A stretch of 64,000 nucleotides of DNA, taken from the NCBI GenBank assembly GCA_031394355.1, contig JANNSU010000012.1, positions 1 to 64,000 on the forward strand, given 5' to 3'. A program made the translations under genes and the position numbers. The DNA comes from JAEUMY01 sp031394355. Its GTDB lineage: Bacteria > Pseudomonadota > Gammaproteobacteria > Burkholderiales > Usitatibacteraceae. Positions 19,261 through 28,075 of the stretch are shown here, piece by piece (position 1 is the first letter of the stretch; each line of letters begins with the position of its first letter). The notes under the pieces were generated by a model that did no database searches, was not told the DNA's origin, and saw only the letters and a program-made list of their open reading frames with translations.

Positions 19261-20226
19261 ATGCATACCAATGTTGAACAGAACTCGCTGTGGCAACGTG
19301 CCCTTTCGCTGGCCCGGCAGGTTCGGACACAGCCGGGCAACTTCGAGGCGGCCAATACCGCAGTGCAGGATCTTGCCATCCTCGCCAATGACACGACGCT
19401 GGCTGCACCTGCCTTGCCTGCACCCGCCGCCGCGCCGGAAGGTTTTGTGCCGCCCAGGGTTTCAATCATTATCTGCAGCATCAACCCCACGCGATATGCA
19501 GCCATCACCGAGCGCTATCGCACGCTGTTTCCCTCAGACAAGCTGGAAATCATCGGCATCCACGACGCCCGTGGGTTGAACGAGGCCTACAACCGCGGAC
19601 TGGACCGTGCAACGGGCGACATCGTGGTGTTCAGCCACGACGATCTCCACATTCTGCCGGACAATTTTGCCGAGCGTCTCGCTGGCCATATGCAGCACTT
19701 CGATGTCATCGGCGTTGCAGGAACAACCCGTGCCAGCGGGCCGACCTTCGGTTGGTCCGGGCATCCGCATTCGCATGGCTGGGTCACGCATCCGGCACCG
19801 GATGGCAAGGGCTGGATGGCAGGCACGTTCGGGCTTGACTTTGCTGTCGTTGCCGGCGCGCAGATGCTGGATGGGCTGTGGTTTGCGGCCCGGCCGGATG
19901 CTGCGCGTCGCATCCGATTCGATGAGGCGTTGCCGGGCTTTCACTTTTACGATGTGGACTTCACCTATCGCTGCCACGTCGCTGGACTGCGCATCGGGAT
20001 TTGCCCCGACCTGCTGCTGGTGCATGCGTCGCACGGCAACTTTGGAGAAGTCTGGCGGCAGGCTTCGGCGGCCGTGCTCCAGAAGCACCCCGCGCTGCGT
20101 GAGCCCGTGGGACGATTCCTCCACAGCTACGGCGCGAAGCTGGATAGCCTGGATGCAGTGATGCGCTTCTACGGCTGGCTTGCGAAATTGGCCAGCACCA
20201 GTAGCCGCGAAATGGACCGGTCGTGA
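19261..20226 (+). CDS. Glycosyltransferase, family 2-like
   Basis: 321 residues. VSIIICSINPTRYAAITERY opens a GT-A type fold; the metal-binding acidic motif is visible in DIVVFSHDDLHILPD. The YDVDFTYRCHVAGLRIGICPDLLLVHASHG segment matches proteins annotated as glycosyltransferase-like family (PF13712 type). A leading 60-residue Ala-rich segment precedes the domain. The acceptor is unknown. It starts 8 bases after the HEPN-like stop but its codon use is GC-rich like the host genome. Confidence 0.75.
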   Translation: MHTNVEQNSLWQRALSLARQVRTQPGNFEAANTAVQDLAILANDTTLAAPALPAPAAAPEGFVPPRVSIIICSINPTRYAAITERYRTLFPSDKLEIIGIHDARGLNEAYNRGLDRATGDIVVFSHDDLHILPDNFAERLAGHMQHFDVIGVAGTTRASGPTFGWSGHPHSHGWVTHPAPDGKGWMAGTFGLDFAVVAGAQMLDGLWFAARPDAARRIRFDEALPGFHFYDVDFTYRCHVAGLRIGICPDLLLVHASHGNFGEVWRQASAAVLQKHPALREPVGRFLHSYGAKLDSLDAVMRFYGWLAKLASTSSREMDRS

Positions 20227-20249
20227 TGCAGAAGTCGCAGCCCGGCAGG

Positions 20250-20843
20250 TCAGCTCTTGCCGACCTGTGCGAGCAACTTGCTGCCGTCTTCGAGATTCAC
20301 CTTGCCGGTCGCGCCCTTGCAGTCTGCCGCCGTCTTGTCCGGCAAGAGCGAGATGTTTGCCGTCACGGTCTTGTCGGCGATATTGAGCGTGATCGCCTGC
20401 AGACGGCATTTGTCAAGGATCGCCGGTTTCGTGATGACCGACTGCTCGTTCCAGGTCTCGACATCGTAGGCGCGGGGGATGGATTCGAGAAAAGCACGCT
20501 GCATCACCTCGACCACGGCGGTCGATTCCAGACACTGCATCCGCGCCTGGTTGCACTCCAGGGACGATGTCTGCAGGCGATCAAACTTCCCGCTGGCCGG
20601 TGTCGCGGCCGCCGGGCCGGCACCCGGCCCCAACCAGGTGCCGTTCGCCTGAATGCGCAATCGGCCGGGCTCGCCGGTGAGATGAAACCAGAAGTTGGGC
20701 AGGGCCACCGGCGCACTCCGCAGCGTCTGCAGCTGCTGCCAGGTTCTGAATGCAAAAATACCCAGAACGAGAATCACCAGCACATAGGCAATACGGATCA
20801 CCTTGTGCATCAACGGGCCGAACTTCCTTCGGGATTTTCCCAT
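20250..20843 (-). CDS. Membrane-anchored protein of unknown function
   Basis: 197 residues from the ATG at 20843 (longer frame to 20978 rejected because it has no hydrophobic start). Basic N terminus, one membrane segment (RIAYVLVILVLGIFAF), then a periplasmic domain with four Cys residues (ECNQARMQCLES and DKCRL, ADCKG) that could form disulfides. Not recognised as a known family. Convergent with the glycosyltransferase and divergent from hutH, from which it is separated by 140 bases that could hold both promoters. Confidence 0.65.
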   Translation of the reverse strand: MGKSRRKFGPLMHKVIRIAYVLVILVLGIFAFRTWQQLQTLRSAPVALPNFWFHLTGEPGRLRIQANGTWLGPGAGPAAATPASGKFDRLQTSSLECNQARMQCLESTAVVEVMQRAFLESIPRAYDVETWNEQSVITKPAILDKCRLQAITLNIADKTVTANISLLPDKTAADCKGATGKVNLEDGSKLLAQVGKS

Positions 20844-20983
20844 GCTGCTTCTCCCGCGCTGCTGAAAGACGGAGTGTACTTGACTACAGCATACAGGGGC
20901 ACAGCCTTCCGTGGCAGTGAAGACGCCTTGCCTCCGCGCGGCCATCCCCAACGCATTCAGCAATCCACAGAAAGACAATCATC

Positions 20984-22501
20984 GTGATTCTTACCCCTGG
21001 CACACTCACGCTCTCCCAGCTGCGCGGCATCGCCCGCGATGCGACGCCGCTGGAGCTCGATCCCGCCTGCCTGGCGAATATTCGCAAGGGCGCGGCCACG
21101 GTTGCGGCCATCGTTGCCAAAGGGGCACCCGCTTACGGCATCAACACCGGCTTCGGCAAGCTCGCGCACACCCACATTCCCAACGACCAGCTGGAGACGC
21201 TGCAGCGCAACCTCGTGCTGTCGCACAGTGTTGGCACCGGCCCGCTACTCACGGATGAAGTCGTGCGGCTCACGCTGGTGCTGAAGGCGGCGAGCCTCGC
21301 GCATGGCATGTCCGGCGTGCGGCCGCTGATCGTGGATGCGCTGCTCGCGCTCTACAACGGCGGGGTGTACCCATGCATCCCGTCGAAGGGCTCTGTCGGC
21401 GCGTCGGGCGATCTGGCGCCGCTTGCCCACATGACGGCGGCGCTGCTGGGTCTGGGCGAGGTGAAGGTGCGCGGCAAGGTCATGCCCGCCACCGAGGGTC
21501 TTGCACACGTCGGGCTCTCGCCCATCAGCCTCGCCGCGAAGGAAGGTCTGGCTTTGCTGAACGGCACGCAAGTCTCCACCGCATTGACCCTCTTCGGTCT
21601 CTTCGCCGCCGAGGATGCCTTCGCTGCCGCCATGGTCGCGGGGGCGATGTCGGTCGATGCCGCGATGGGCAGCGACACGCCGTTCGATGCGCGCATCCAC
21701 GCGCTGCGCGGCCAGCGTGGTCAGTGTGATGTGGCAGTGATCTATCGCAAACTGTTGGAGACGAGCGAGATCCGCAATTCACACCGAGTCGATGACGACA
21801 AGGTGCAGGACCCGTACAGCCTGCGCTGTCAGCCGCAGGTGATGGGCGCATGCCTTGATGTGATGCGCCAGTCGGCGGAGATTCTGGAGATCGAGGCCAA
21901 TGGCGTGTCGGACAATCCGCTCGTGTTCCCCGACACCGGCGATGTGCTCTCCGGCGGCAACTTCCACGCGGAGCCGGTTGCGTTTGCCGCCGATCATCTC
22001 GCGTTGGCCATCGCGGAGATCGGCTCGCTGTCGGAGCGGCGCATCGCACTGCTGGTCGATCCCACGCTGTCTGGCCTGCCGCCTTTCCTCGTGAGCGAAT
22101 CGGGCCTCAACTCCGGCTTCATGATGGCGCAGGTGACGGCTGCGGCGCTGGCCTCCGAGAACAAGTCGCTCGCCCATCCGGCCAGTGTGGATTCCATTCC
22201 TACCTCCGCCAATCAGGAAGACCACGTCAGCATGGCTACCTTCGCTGGCCGCCGTCTCGCCGACATGGCGGAAAACACCGCGACCATTGTCGCGATCGAG
22301 CTGCTGGCGGCGGCGCAGGGCATCGACATGCGCGGCCCGCTCAAGACTTCGGCCACGCTGCAGCAGGCACATGCGAATATTCGCAAGGCCGTGACCTACT
22401 ACCATCACGATCGGCTCTTCGCGCCGGACATCGAGTCAGCCAAGGCGCTGGTGGTGGGCGGCGCAACATTCAACGCGATGGTCGGCAAGATCGTGGCATG
22501 A
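20984..22501 (+). CDS. hutH: Histidine ammonia-lyase
   Basis: 505 residues from a GTG at 20984. The self-processing A140-S141-G142 triad in KGSVGASGDLAPLAHM forms the MIO electrophile. PAYGINTGFGKLA holds the catalytic Tyr51, and the later SVDSIPTSANQEDHVSM segment is typical. Deaminates histidine to urocanate, step 1 of the pathway. Two palindromes encode ANIR, near the N terminus (21074) and near the C terminus (22373). The stop overlaps the next gene's ATG. Confidence 0.98.
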   Translation: MILTPGTLTLSQLRGIARDATPLELDPACLANIRKGAATVAAIVAKGAPAYGINTGFGKLAHTHIPNDQLETLQRNLVLSHSVGTGPLLTDEVVRLTLVLKAASLAHGMSGVRPLIVDALLALYNGGVYPCIPSKGSVGASGDLAPLAHMTAALLGLGEVKVRGKVMPATEGLAHVGLSPISLAAKEGLALLNGTQVSTALTLFGLFAAEDAFAAAMVAGAMSVDAAMGSDTPFDARIHALRGQRGQCDVAVIYRKLLETSEIRNSHRVDDDKVQDPYSLRCQPQVMGACLDVMRQSAEILEIEANGVSDNPLVFPDTGDVLSGGNFHAEPVAFAADHLALAIAEIGSLSERRIALLVDPTLSGLPPFLVSESGLNSGFMMAQVTAAALASENKSLAHPASVDSIPTSANQEDHVSMATFAGRRLADMAENTATIVAIELLAAAQGIDMRGPLKTSATLQQAHANIRKAVTYYHHDRLFAPDIESAKALVVGGATFNAMVGKIVA

Positions 22502-22956
22502 GCAACGTGTTTGCACACCTTCGCGTGGCGCGGCCCACGGATCAGCTGGATTGTATTGCCGCCATGTATCGTGACGGCCTCGGCTTCGATGTCGTGGCCG
22601 ACTGGCGCGACCATGAAGGTATCGATGGCACCGTCCTGGCGCATCGCGAGCTGGGCTACCAGATCGAGTTCACGCAAGAGCGCACGCACAAGGTTGGTCG
22701 CGCACCGACCGAAGACAATCTGCTCGTGTTCTATATCCTTGATGCAGCCGAGTGGAACGCCGCGTGTGAACGCATGCTGGCTGCTGGCTTCGAGGTGGTC
22801 ACCTCGCGGAATCCCTACTGGGATCGCGGTGGACGTACTTTTGAGGACGCAGACGGGTATCGTGTGGTCCTGTTCAATGGCCCCTGGCCCCGTATCCATG
22901 AAGACGATTCAAAAAGTGGGTCTAGCGATTCGAAGGTTGGCAACACGACGTGCTGA
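22498..22956 (+). CDS. VOC/glyoxalase-fold protein
   Basis: 152 residues. Sequence FAHLRVARPTDQLDCIAAMYRDGLGFDVV is the first beta-alpha-beta unit, and RGGRTFEDADGYRVVLFNG the last strand of a vicinal-oxygen-chelate fold. The usual metal ligands are partly visible (His near the start, Glu in YQIEFTQ). Substrate unknown. Overlaps hutH by 4 bases and may be co-translated, but it is not a known hut enzyme. Confidence 0.75.
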   Translation: MSNVFAHLRVARPTDQLDCIAAMYRDGLGFDVVADWRDHEGIDGTVLAHRELGYQIEFTQERTHKVGRAPTEDNLLVFYILDAAEWNAACERMLAAGFEVVTSRNPYWDRGGRTFEDADGYRVVLFNGPWPRIHEDDSKSGSSDSKVGNTTC

Positions 22957-23049
22957 TCGACAGCTTGCCGTCGGGCGGGGTCGGTATCGTCAAATCCAAG
23001 CGCGAGCCGACTGATTGTTTCGCTGAATCATGAAATGCAAAGTGCGTGG

Positions 23050-23069
23050 ATTCCGGCTTCCGCCGGAAT
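23050..23069. terminator. Hairpin ATTCCGGC-TTCC-GCCGGAAT
   Basis: A perfect 8-bp stem with a 4-base loop lies 94 bases after the VOC gene. It belongs to the same class as 14201-14218 and 55597-55616. It is followed by a solitary repeat arm at 23101. Confidence 0.55.
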
Positions 23070-23100
23070 GACGACAATGGGGGCGTTGCTCCAGGAGTTA

Positions 23101-23132
23101 TCCGTGTTCATCTGTGTTCATCTGTGTTTGCG
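23101..23132 (-). repeat. Single AACACAGATG-type arm upstream of hutF
   Basis: Three 10-mer units in the inverse orientation, ending TGTTTGCG, 30 bases before the hutF start. Unlike the other sites it has no partner arm on its left, where the hairpin at 23050 stands instead. Confidence 0.85.
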
Positions 23133-23161
23133 TTCTGAATGAAACTCTTCGCAAAAGAAGC

Positions 23162-24568
23162 ATGGCTTCCATGAAAGTATTCGCAAAGGAAGCGTTGCTC
23201 CCGGAGGGCTGGCGCCGCGATGTCCTGATCGAGGTATTGGCTGATGGCTGGATCGGCATCGTCAAGCCGAACAGCGAGCCTGCTGCCACCGAGCCGGGCA
23301 TCGAGCGCGTCCACGGCCCGCTCATCCCCGGCATGCCGAACCTGCATTCCCACGCGTTCCAGCGCGCCATGGCCGGACTCACCGAGAAGGCCGGCCCCTC
23401 TGGCGACAGCTTCTGGAGCTGGCGTGAACTGATGTACAAGTTCCTCGCGCGCATCACGCCGGAGGACAACGAGGCCATCGCCACACAGCTTTACATCGAG
23501 ATGCTGAAGGCGGGCTATACGAGTGTCGCGGAGTTCGATTACCTTCACCACGACATCGACGGCACGCCGTATGCCGACCCGATGGAGATGAGCACGCGCC
23601 TCATGGCAGCGGCAGATACGGCCGGTATCGGCATGACGTTGTTGCCCGTGCTGTATCGGCACAGCACCTTTGGCGGGCTGCCGCCGACAGACGGGCAGAA
23701 GCGCTTCGTGATGACGCTGGATGACTACGCAGCGCTGGTGCACGAGCTGCTCTCCCGCCGTGGCGAGCCGAAGAGGCCCGGCGCGATGTTGCGCCGTGTG
23801 GGGATTGCGCCGCACTCGCTTCGCGCTGTGACGCCTGACGAACTGAAATGGGCCATCGAGATTCTCGATCAAGGCGACGCCACAGCGCCCATCCACATCC
23901 ATGCTGCCGAGCAATCGAAAGAGGTGAACGACTGCCTCGCCTGGAGCCACAAGCGTCCCGTCGCCTGGCTGCTCGACAACGTCGGCCTGTCCGACCGCTG
24001 GTGCCTCGTGCACGCCACGCATCTTGATGATGATGAGACTTGGCGGCTCGCGCAATCCGGCGCGGTGGTCGGCATTTGCCCGACGACCGAGGCCAACCTG
24101 GGCGATGGCATTTTCAACGCGCCGGATTTCATGATGCAGAAAGGCCGCTTCGGTATCGGCGGCGACAGCCATGTCGGCGTGGACCCGTTCCGCGAAGTGG
24201 CGCTGATCGAATATTCGCAAAGGCTGAAGAGTGAACGACGCAATGTCCTCGGCACTGCGAATATTCGCAATGTGGGCGCAGGTCTGTTCCGCCAGGCGCT
24301 GACCGGCGGCCAGCAGGCCCTTGGCCAGCGTTCCGGCGCCATCGCCACGGGTTGCCGTGCAGATTTCGTGGTGATGAACGCCGATGATCCCGCGCTCATC
24401 GAACGCGAAGGCGATGACCTGCTCGACGCCGCCATCTTCGGCCCGGTAAGAAATCCCGTGCGGGATGTGATGGTCGGCGGTGTGTGGCGCGTGCGGGAGG
24501 GGCGACATGCGGGGGAAGAGGCGGCGTTGGCGGCGTATCGCAGGACACTGAAGCGACTGCTTGCGTGA
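23162..24568 (+). CDS. hutF: Formimidoylglutamate deiminase
   Basis: 468 residues from the ATG at 23162 (465 if the ATG at 23171 is used). An amidohydrolase: NLHSHAFQRAMAG gives the first His pair, HIHAAEQ and LVHATHLD supply the next His residues, and GIGGDSHVGVDPFRE the Asp. This is the HutF signature. It converts formimidoylglutamate to N-formylglutamate and ammonia. Its presence with HutG defines the five-enzyme version of histidine breakdown. A 4-base-spaced copy and a degenerate copy of the palindrome occur 50 bases apart (24207 degenerate, 24257 exact). Confidence 0.95.
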   Translation: MASMKVFAKEALLPEGWRRDVLIEVLADGWIGIVKPNSEPAATEPGIERVHGPLIPGMPNLHSHAFQRAMAGLTEKAGPSGDSFWSWRELMYKFLARITPEDNEAIATQLYIEMLKAGYTSVAEFDYLHHDIDGTPYADPMEMSTRLMAAADTAGIGMTLLPVLYRHSTFGGLPPTDGQKRFVMTLDDYAALVHELLSRRGEPKRPGAMLRRVGIAPHSLRAVTPDELKWAIEILDQGDATAPIHIHAAEQSKEVNDCLAWSHKRPVAWLLDNVGLSDRWCLVHATHLDDDETWRLAQSGAVVGICPTTEANLGDGIFNAPDFMMQKGRFGIGGDSHVGVDPFREVALIEYSQRLKSERRNVLGTANIRNVGAGLFRQALTGGQQALGQRSGAIATGCRADFVVMNADDPALIEREGDDLLDAAIFGPVRNPVRDVMVGGVWRVREGRHAGEEAALAAYRRTLKRLLA

Positions 24569-24601
24569 ACGCGCCGCTACAACGCATCGCTCGAAGTGCC
24601 T

Positions 24602-24649
24602 CCCCCTTTGGCAAAGGGGGGTTCATATCGTTGTGCTGCGAATATTCGC
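24602..24649. repeat. CCCCCTTT/AAAGGGGG hairpin followed by intergenic palindrome
   Basis: The stem CCCCCTTT-GGC-AAAGGGGG spans 24602-24620, and GCGAATATTCGC spans 24638-24649, immediately before the hutI start. The palindrome touches the putative TTG start codon at 24651. Confidence 0.7.
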
Positions 24650-24650
24650 A

Positions 24651-25856
24651 TTGAGCCCCGTGCCCTTCGACCTCCTCCTCACCAACGCCCGCATCGCCAC
24701 CATGCGGGGTACAGGACTTGGCACCATCGACCGCGGCAGCATCGGCATTGCTGAAGGCCGCATTGCGTGGATCGGTGAGGGCAAACCCGACGCGGACTGC
24801 GAAACCCGTGACCTCGGTGGCGCATGGGTCACGCCGGGCCTCATCGACTGCCACACCCATCTCGTCTTCGCCGGTAACCGCGCGGCCGAGTTCGAGATGC
24901 GTCTCAAGGGCGCCACCTACGAGGACATCGCCAAGGCGGGTGGCGGCATTCGCTCCACGGTGAATGCCACGCGCGCTGCGACAGAAGATGAACTCTTCAC
25001 GCAAAGCGCCAGGCGCTTGCGCGCACTCATCGCCGAAGGCGTCACCACGGTTGAGATCAAGAGCGGCTATGGGCTCGATCTCGCCAACGAACTGAAGCAG
25101 CTTCGCGTCGCGCGTCGGCTGGGCCGCGAACTCCCGGTGACCGTGAGCGCCACCTTCCTCGGCGCGCATGCCCTGCCGCCGGAATTCGTCGGCCGTCAGG
25201 CAGATTACGTCGATCACATCTTGAACATCATGCTGCCCGCCGTCGCGGCGGAAGGGCTGGCCGATGCGGTCGATGCCTTCTGCGAGAACATTGCCTTCAC
25301 GCCCGCCGAGACATCGCGAATATTCGCAAGGGCGCGCGAGCTGGGGTTGAAGGTCAAGTTGCATGCTGACCAGTTGAGCGATGGCGGTGGCGCCGCACTG
25401 GCCGCCAGTTTCGATGCGCTGTCCGCCGACCATCTCGAATGGACCAACGAGCCCGGCATCACCGCCATGGCGAAGGCTGGTACCGTCGCGGTCATGCTGC
25501 CGGGTGCGTTCTATTGCCTGCGCGAAACCAGGCTGCCGCCCATCGATCTCCTGCGCAAGCACGGTGTCGCTATGGCCGTCGCCAGTGATCTCAATCCCGG
25601 CACGTCACCCATCGTGTCGCTGCAGGCCAACATGCATATGGCGTGTACGCTGTTTCGCATGACGCCGGAGGAAGTGCTGCGCGGCGTGACGGTTAATGCG
25701 GCCAGGGCGCTGGGGCTTACGGATCGTGGCGTGATTGATGTGGGTCGTCGTGCTGATCTGGCGGTGTGGGATGTGGAGTCGGTGGTGGAGTTGACGTATT
25801 GGATGGGTGGAGTTCGGCCTTCCTCACGCGTAAGAAGCGGAGCGCTGGGCAAATGA
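24651..25856 (+). CDS. hutI: Imidazolonepropionase
   Basis: 401 residues if the TTG at 24651 is used, 398 with the GTG at 24660; no ATG is well placed. The amidohydrolase metal ligands are in DCHTHLVFAGNRAAEFE, KLHADQLSDGGG, and the Asp in AVASDLNPGTSP. It opens the imidazolone ring to give formimidoylglutamate, step 3. The palindrome at 25316 encodes RIFA. The stop overlaps the next start (ATGA at 25853). Confidence 0.95.
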   Translation: MSPVPFDLLLTNARIATMRGTGLGTIDRGSIGIAEGRIAWIGEGKPDADCETRDLGGAWVTPGLIDCHTHLVFAGNRAAEFEMRLKGATYEDIAKAGGGIRSTVNATRAATEDELFTQSARRLRALIAEGVTTVEIKSGYGLDLANELKQLRVARRLGRELPVTVSATFLGAHALPPEFVGRQADYVDHILNIMLPAVAAEGLADAVDAFCENIAFTPAETSRIFARARELGLKVKLHADQLSDGGGAALAASFDALSADHLEWTNEPGITAMAKAGTVAVMLPGAFYCLRETRLPPIDLLRKHGVAMAVASDLNPGTSPIVSLQANMHMACTLFRMTPEEVLRGVTVNAARALGLTDRGVIDVGRRADLAVWDVESVVELTYWMGGVRPSSRVRSGALGK

Positions 25857-26290
25857 AGGGCGCGTTTACCAAGGCATCGTGCATCGTTTTCCTTATGCTC
25901 GTGATGCCTGCCATGGCCGGCAATCAGCCAGACCGGGTAAAGATCCACTTTCCTCAATTGTCCCTCTCAGCAGACAAGGGGCATCGAGTCGAAGCTATCG
26001 AATTGACTGCTACCTGCGGAAGTTTTCATGGTGTTCGGAACATTCCCCGTGATTGGACTGTCGAGGTGGCGAGTCCATCGGGGGGGAAATCCCGCTTCAA
26101 GGCTTCAGCAGGACATGGTGCAACAATGCTCTGGAAGCTGGAGCCTTGGGATGACGGGATCGAGTTGAACATCGAGGACAGACGTTGTTTCAGAATTGAC
26201 GCCGTCGTTCTCGTGGATGAAGGCGGTGCTGGCTCTCGAAAAGTCACGATTCGGCACGAGTCTCTGCGTTTGGTTCGCTTAAGCAAGTAG
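25853..26290 (+). CDS. Secreted protein of unknown function
   Basis: 145 residues from the ATG at 25853, coupled to hutI. A clear signal peptide (MKGAFTKASCIVFLMLVMPAMAG) is followed by a beta-rich domain with two Cys (TCGSFHG and RCFRID). No family recognised. Codon use is less GC-rich than hutI. The TAG stop is formed by the first bases of a REP element (26287-26319). Confidence 0.6.
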   Translation: MKGAFTKASCIVFLMLVMPAMAGNQPDRVKIHFPQLSLSADKGHRVEAIELTATCGSFHGVRNIPRDWTVEVASPSGGKSRFKASAGHGATMLWKLEPWDDGIELNIEDRRCFRIDAVVLVDEGGAGSRKVTIRHESLRLVRLSK

Positions 26291-26319
26291 CCCGGAAGGA
26301 GCGAAGCGAATTCCGGGGA
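26287..26319 (+). repeat. REP element GTAGCCCGG...CCGGGG
   Basis: It begins GTAGCCCGGAAGGAGCG and ends AATTCCGGGG; its arms pair as a stem. It is a diverged member of the family flanking the RAYT gene at 48909. It supplies the stop codon of the preceding gene. Confidence 0.8.
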
Positions 26320-26390
26320 TGAATGTGAAGCCGCACGGAGTAAACTCAGGCCATCGCGCATGGTCGCATCGCGCTGTTCTGGAGACAACC

Positions 26391-26600
26391 ATGATTGATA
26401 TCGCCGCATTGGATCAGGAAGAGCGACTTCGTTTGCTGGAGGCGCTCTGGGAAAGCTTGTCCAAGTCGCCTAACGCCGTTCCGTTGACGGCGCCGCAACG
26501 TGAAGAACTCGACCGCAGATTGGTGGACCTCGATCGCGAGGGGCCAGCCGGCACCCCGGCAGAGAGCGTACTGGCGCGATTGTCCGGCGGGCAGGGTTGA
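26391..26600 (+). CDS. Addiction-module antitoxin-like protein (TIGR02574 type)
   Basis: 69 residues from the ATG at 26391, with GGAGAC a few bases upstream as ribosome site. DIAALDQEERLRLLEALWESL is the helical signature of the small 'addiction module component' family, usually paired with ParE/RelE toxins. Its stop overlaps the toxin TTG start by 4 bases. Located between hutI and hutG. Confidence 0.82.
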   Translation: MIDIAALDQEERLRLLEALWESLSKSPNAVPLTAPQREELDRRLVDLDREGPAGTPAESVLARLSGGQG

Positions 26601-26887
26601 AACCAGTCCGCGTCCGGCCGGCGGCTGAGGCCGACATCGAGGATGCGTTTCAGTGGTATGAAAATCAGCGCGCAGGTTTAGGGAAGTCTTTTCTTGCTGG
26701 TTTGCGCATCGTCTTTGAGCAAATCGCGCAGCAGCCACGGACGCACGGGGTGATCCACCGCGACGTTCGGCGTGCCTTGCTCCAGAAGTTTCCATACGGC
26801 GTTTTCTTTCGCGAGTATCCAGAGGCCATTGTCGTCGTGGCCGTGATGCACGCGCGCCGCGCGCCCATTCGCTGGCAAGTACGTTGA
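26597..26887 (+). CDS. ParE/RelE-family toxin
   Basis: 96 residues from a TTG at 26597. RPAAEADIEDAFQWYENQ is the N-terminal helix-turn of the ParE fold, and PYGVFFREYPEAIVVVAVMHARR is the C-terminal beta-sheet and basic tail. ParE proteins inhibit gyrase, RelE proteins cut mRNA on ribosomes; the sequence favours ParE. The stop codon TGA shares its A with the hutG ATG, so toxin and HutG translation may be linked. Confidence 0.83.
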   Translation: MKPVRVRPAAEADIEDAFQWYENQRAGLGKSFLAGLRIVFEQIAQQPRTHGVIHRDVRRALLQKFPYGVFFREYPEAIVVVAVMHARRAPIRWQVR

Positions 26888-27690
26888 TGAGCACACTCTT
26901 CAAACTCACCCAAGGCCGCAAACCTCTCCTCGTCAACGTCCCCCACGCCGGCATGCTGATCCCGGACGCCATCGCCACGCGCCTCACCGACGCCGGTCGC
27001 GCCGTGCCGGACACGGACTGGCATGTCGACAAGCTCTACACCGCCGCGCTGCAGATGGGCGCCTCCATGATGGTGGCCACACATTCGCGCATCGTCGTCG
27101 ACCTGAATCGCGATCCCTCCGGCGCCTCACTCTATCCCGGTGCCAGCAACACCGAGTTGTGTCCCACCAGCACCTTCGCCGACGAGCCGATCTACCAGCC
27201 GGGCCAGACGCCGGACGCGCATGAGATCGAGCAGCGCCGCCGCGATTACTGGCAGCCGTATCATGACCGCCTCGCCGCCGAGATCGAAGCCATCAAGGCC
27301 CACCACGGTTTCTGCATCCTGCTGGACGCGCACTCCATCCAGGCCGAGGTGCCGCGCTTCTTCGAGGGCCGCCTGCCGGATTTCAACCTGGGCACGGCGG
27401 ATGGCAAGAGCTGCGATGCCGCGCTCGCCTCGCGAATATTCGCAGTGCTGGCGAGCGCGCCGGGATTCACGGCCGTGCACAACGGCCGCTTCAAGGGCGG
27501 CTACATCACCCGCCACTACGGTCGGCCGGATCAAAACGTGCATGCGCTGCAACTGGAGATCGCGCAGGCGGCTTATATGACGGAAATGCGGGACGAGGCG
27601 CAGACTGCGGAGTACGACAGCGCGGCCAGTGCGCCGTTGCGGGCGGTGTTAAATTCTATGGTGCAGGTGTTAATGGATTGGAAGCCGTAG
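26887..27690 (+). CDS. hutG: N-formylglutamate amidohydrolase
   Basis: 267 residues from the ATG at 26887. Conserved segments NVPHAGMLIP, DWHVDKLY, DLNRDPSG, LLDAHSIQ and NGRFKGGYITRHYG identify the HutG deformylase. It produces glutamate and formate, the last step. Zn ligands are likely among the His residues in these motifs. The palindrome at 27432 encodes RIFA. Separation from the other hut genes by a toxin-antitoxin pair is unusual. Confidence 0.94.
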   Translation: MSTLFKLTQGRKPLLVNVPHAGMLIPDAIATRLTDAGRAVPDTDWHVDKLYTAALQMGASMMVATHSRIVVDLNRDPSGASLYPGASNTELCPTSTFADEPIYQPGQTPDAHEIEQRRRDYWQPYHDRLAAEIEAIKAHHGFCILLDAHSIQAEVPRFFEGRLPDFNLGTADGKSCDAALASRIFAVLASAPGFTAVHNGRFKGGYITRHYGRPDQNVHALQLEIAQAAYMTEMRDEAQTAEYDSAASAPLRAVLNSMVQVLMDWKP

Positions 27691-27742
27691 CCTAGACGAC
27701 GATTGTTCAAGCGACATGAGCCAGCACGGCCTCGCTTGGCGC

Positions 27743-27770
27743 TTGACATATGTATCCCGTGGGATACACT
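27743..27770 (+). promoter_or_regulatory. Promoter with overlapping operator for the HigBA-like module
   Basis: A -35 box TTGACA (27743-27748), 16-base spacer and -10 TACACT (27765-27770) lie just before the toxin start. The spacer and -10 contain a perfect inverted repeat TGTATCCC-GT-GGGATACA (27751-27768), well placed for repression by the HTH antitoxin. Confidence 0.75.
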
Positions 27771-27776
27771 GCGTCC

Positions 27777-28070
27777 ATGCGCATAAAGATGACCGAGGTC
27801 TACCGGGATTGGATTGACGATCTCAAGGACCGCACAATTCGTGCGCGCATTCAAGTGCGAGTGGATCGGCTGGCGCACGGGAACCCGGGGCAGTTTCGCC
27901 ACCTTACAGATGGCGTGTCCGAGATGAAGATTGATGTGGGTCCCGGCTATCGCGTTTACTACACCGAAAGAAATGGTGAATTGATCGTGCTTCTTGTCGG
28001 GGGCGACAAGTCCACGCAGCAACGCGACATCAAGACAGCCATTGCGCTGGCAATGAATCTCCAGGAGTGA
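27777..28070 (+). CDS. HigB/RelE-like killer protein
   Basis: 97 residues from the ATG at 27777. EVYRDWIDDLKDRTIRARIQVRVDRL and DVGPGYRVYYTERNGELIVLL match the 'addiction module killer protein' (TIGR02683) branch of RelE-like mRNA interferases. Toxin-first order and a following HTH antitoxin are typical of HigBA. The palindrome between -35 and -10 is upstream. Confidence 0.86.
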   Translation: MRIKMTEVYRDWIDDLKDRTIRARIQVRVDRLAHGNPGQFRHLTDGVSEMKIDVGPGYRVYYTERNGELIVLLVGGDKSTQQRDIKTAIALAMNLQE

Positions 28071-28075
28071 CTGAA

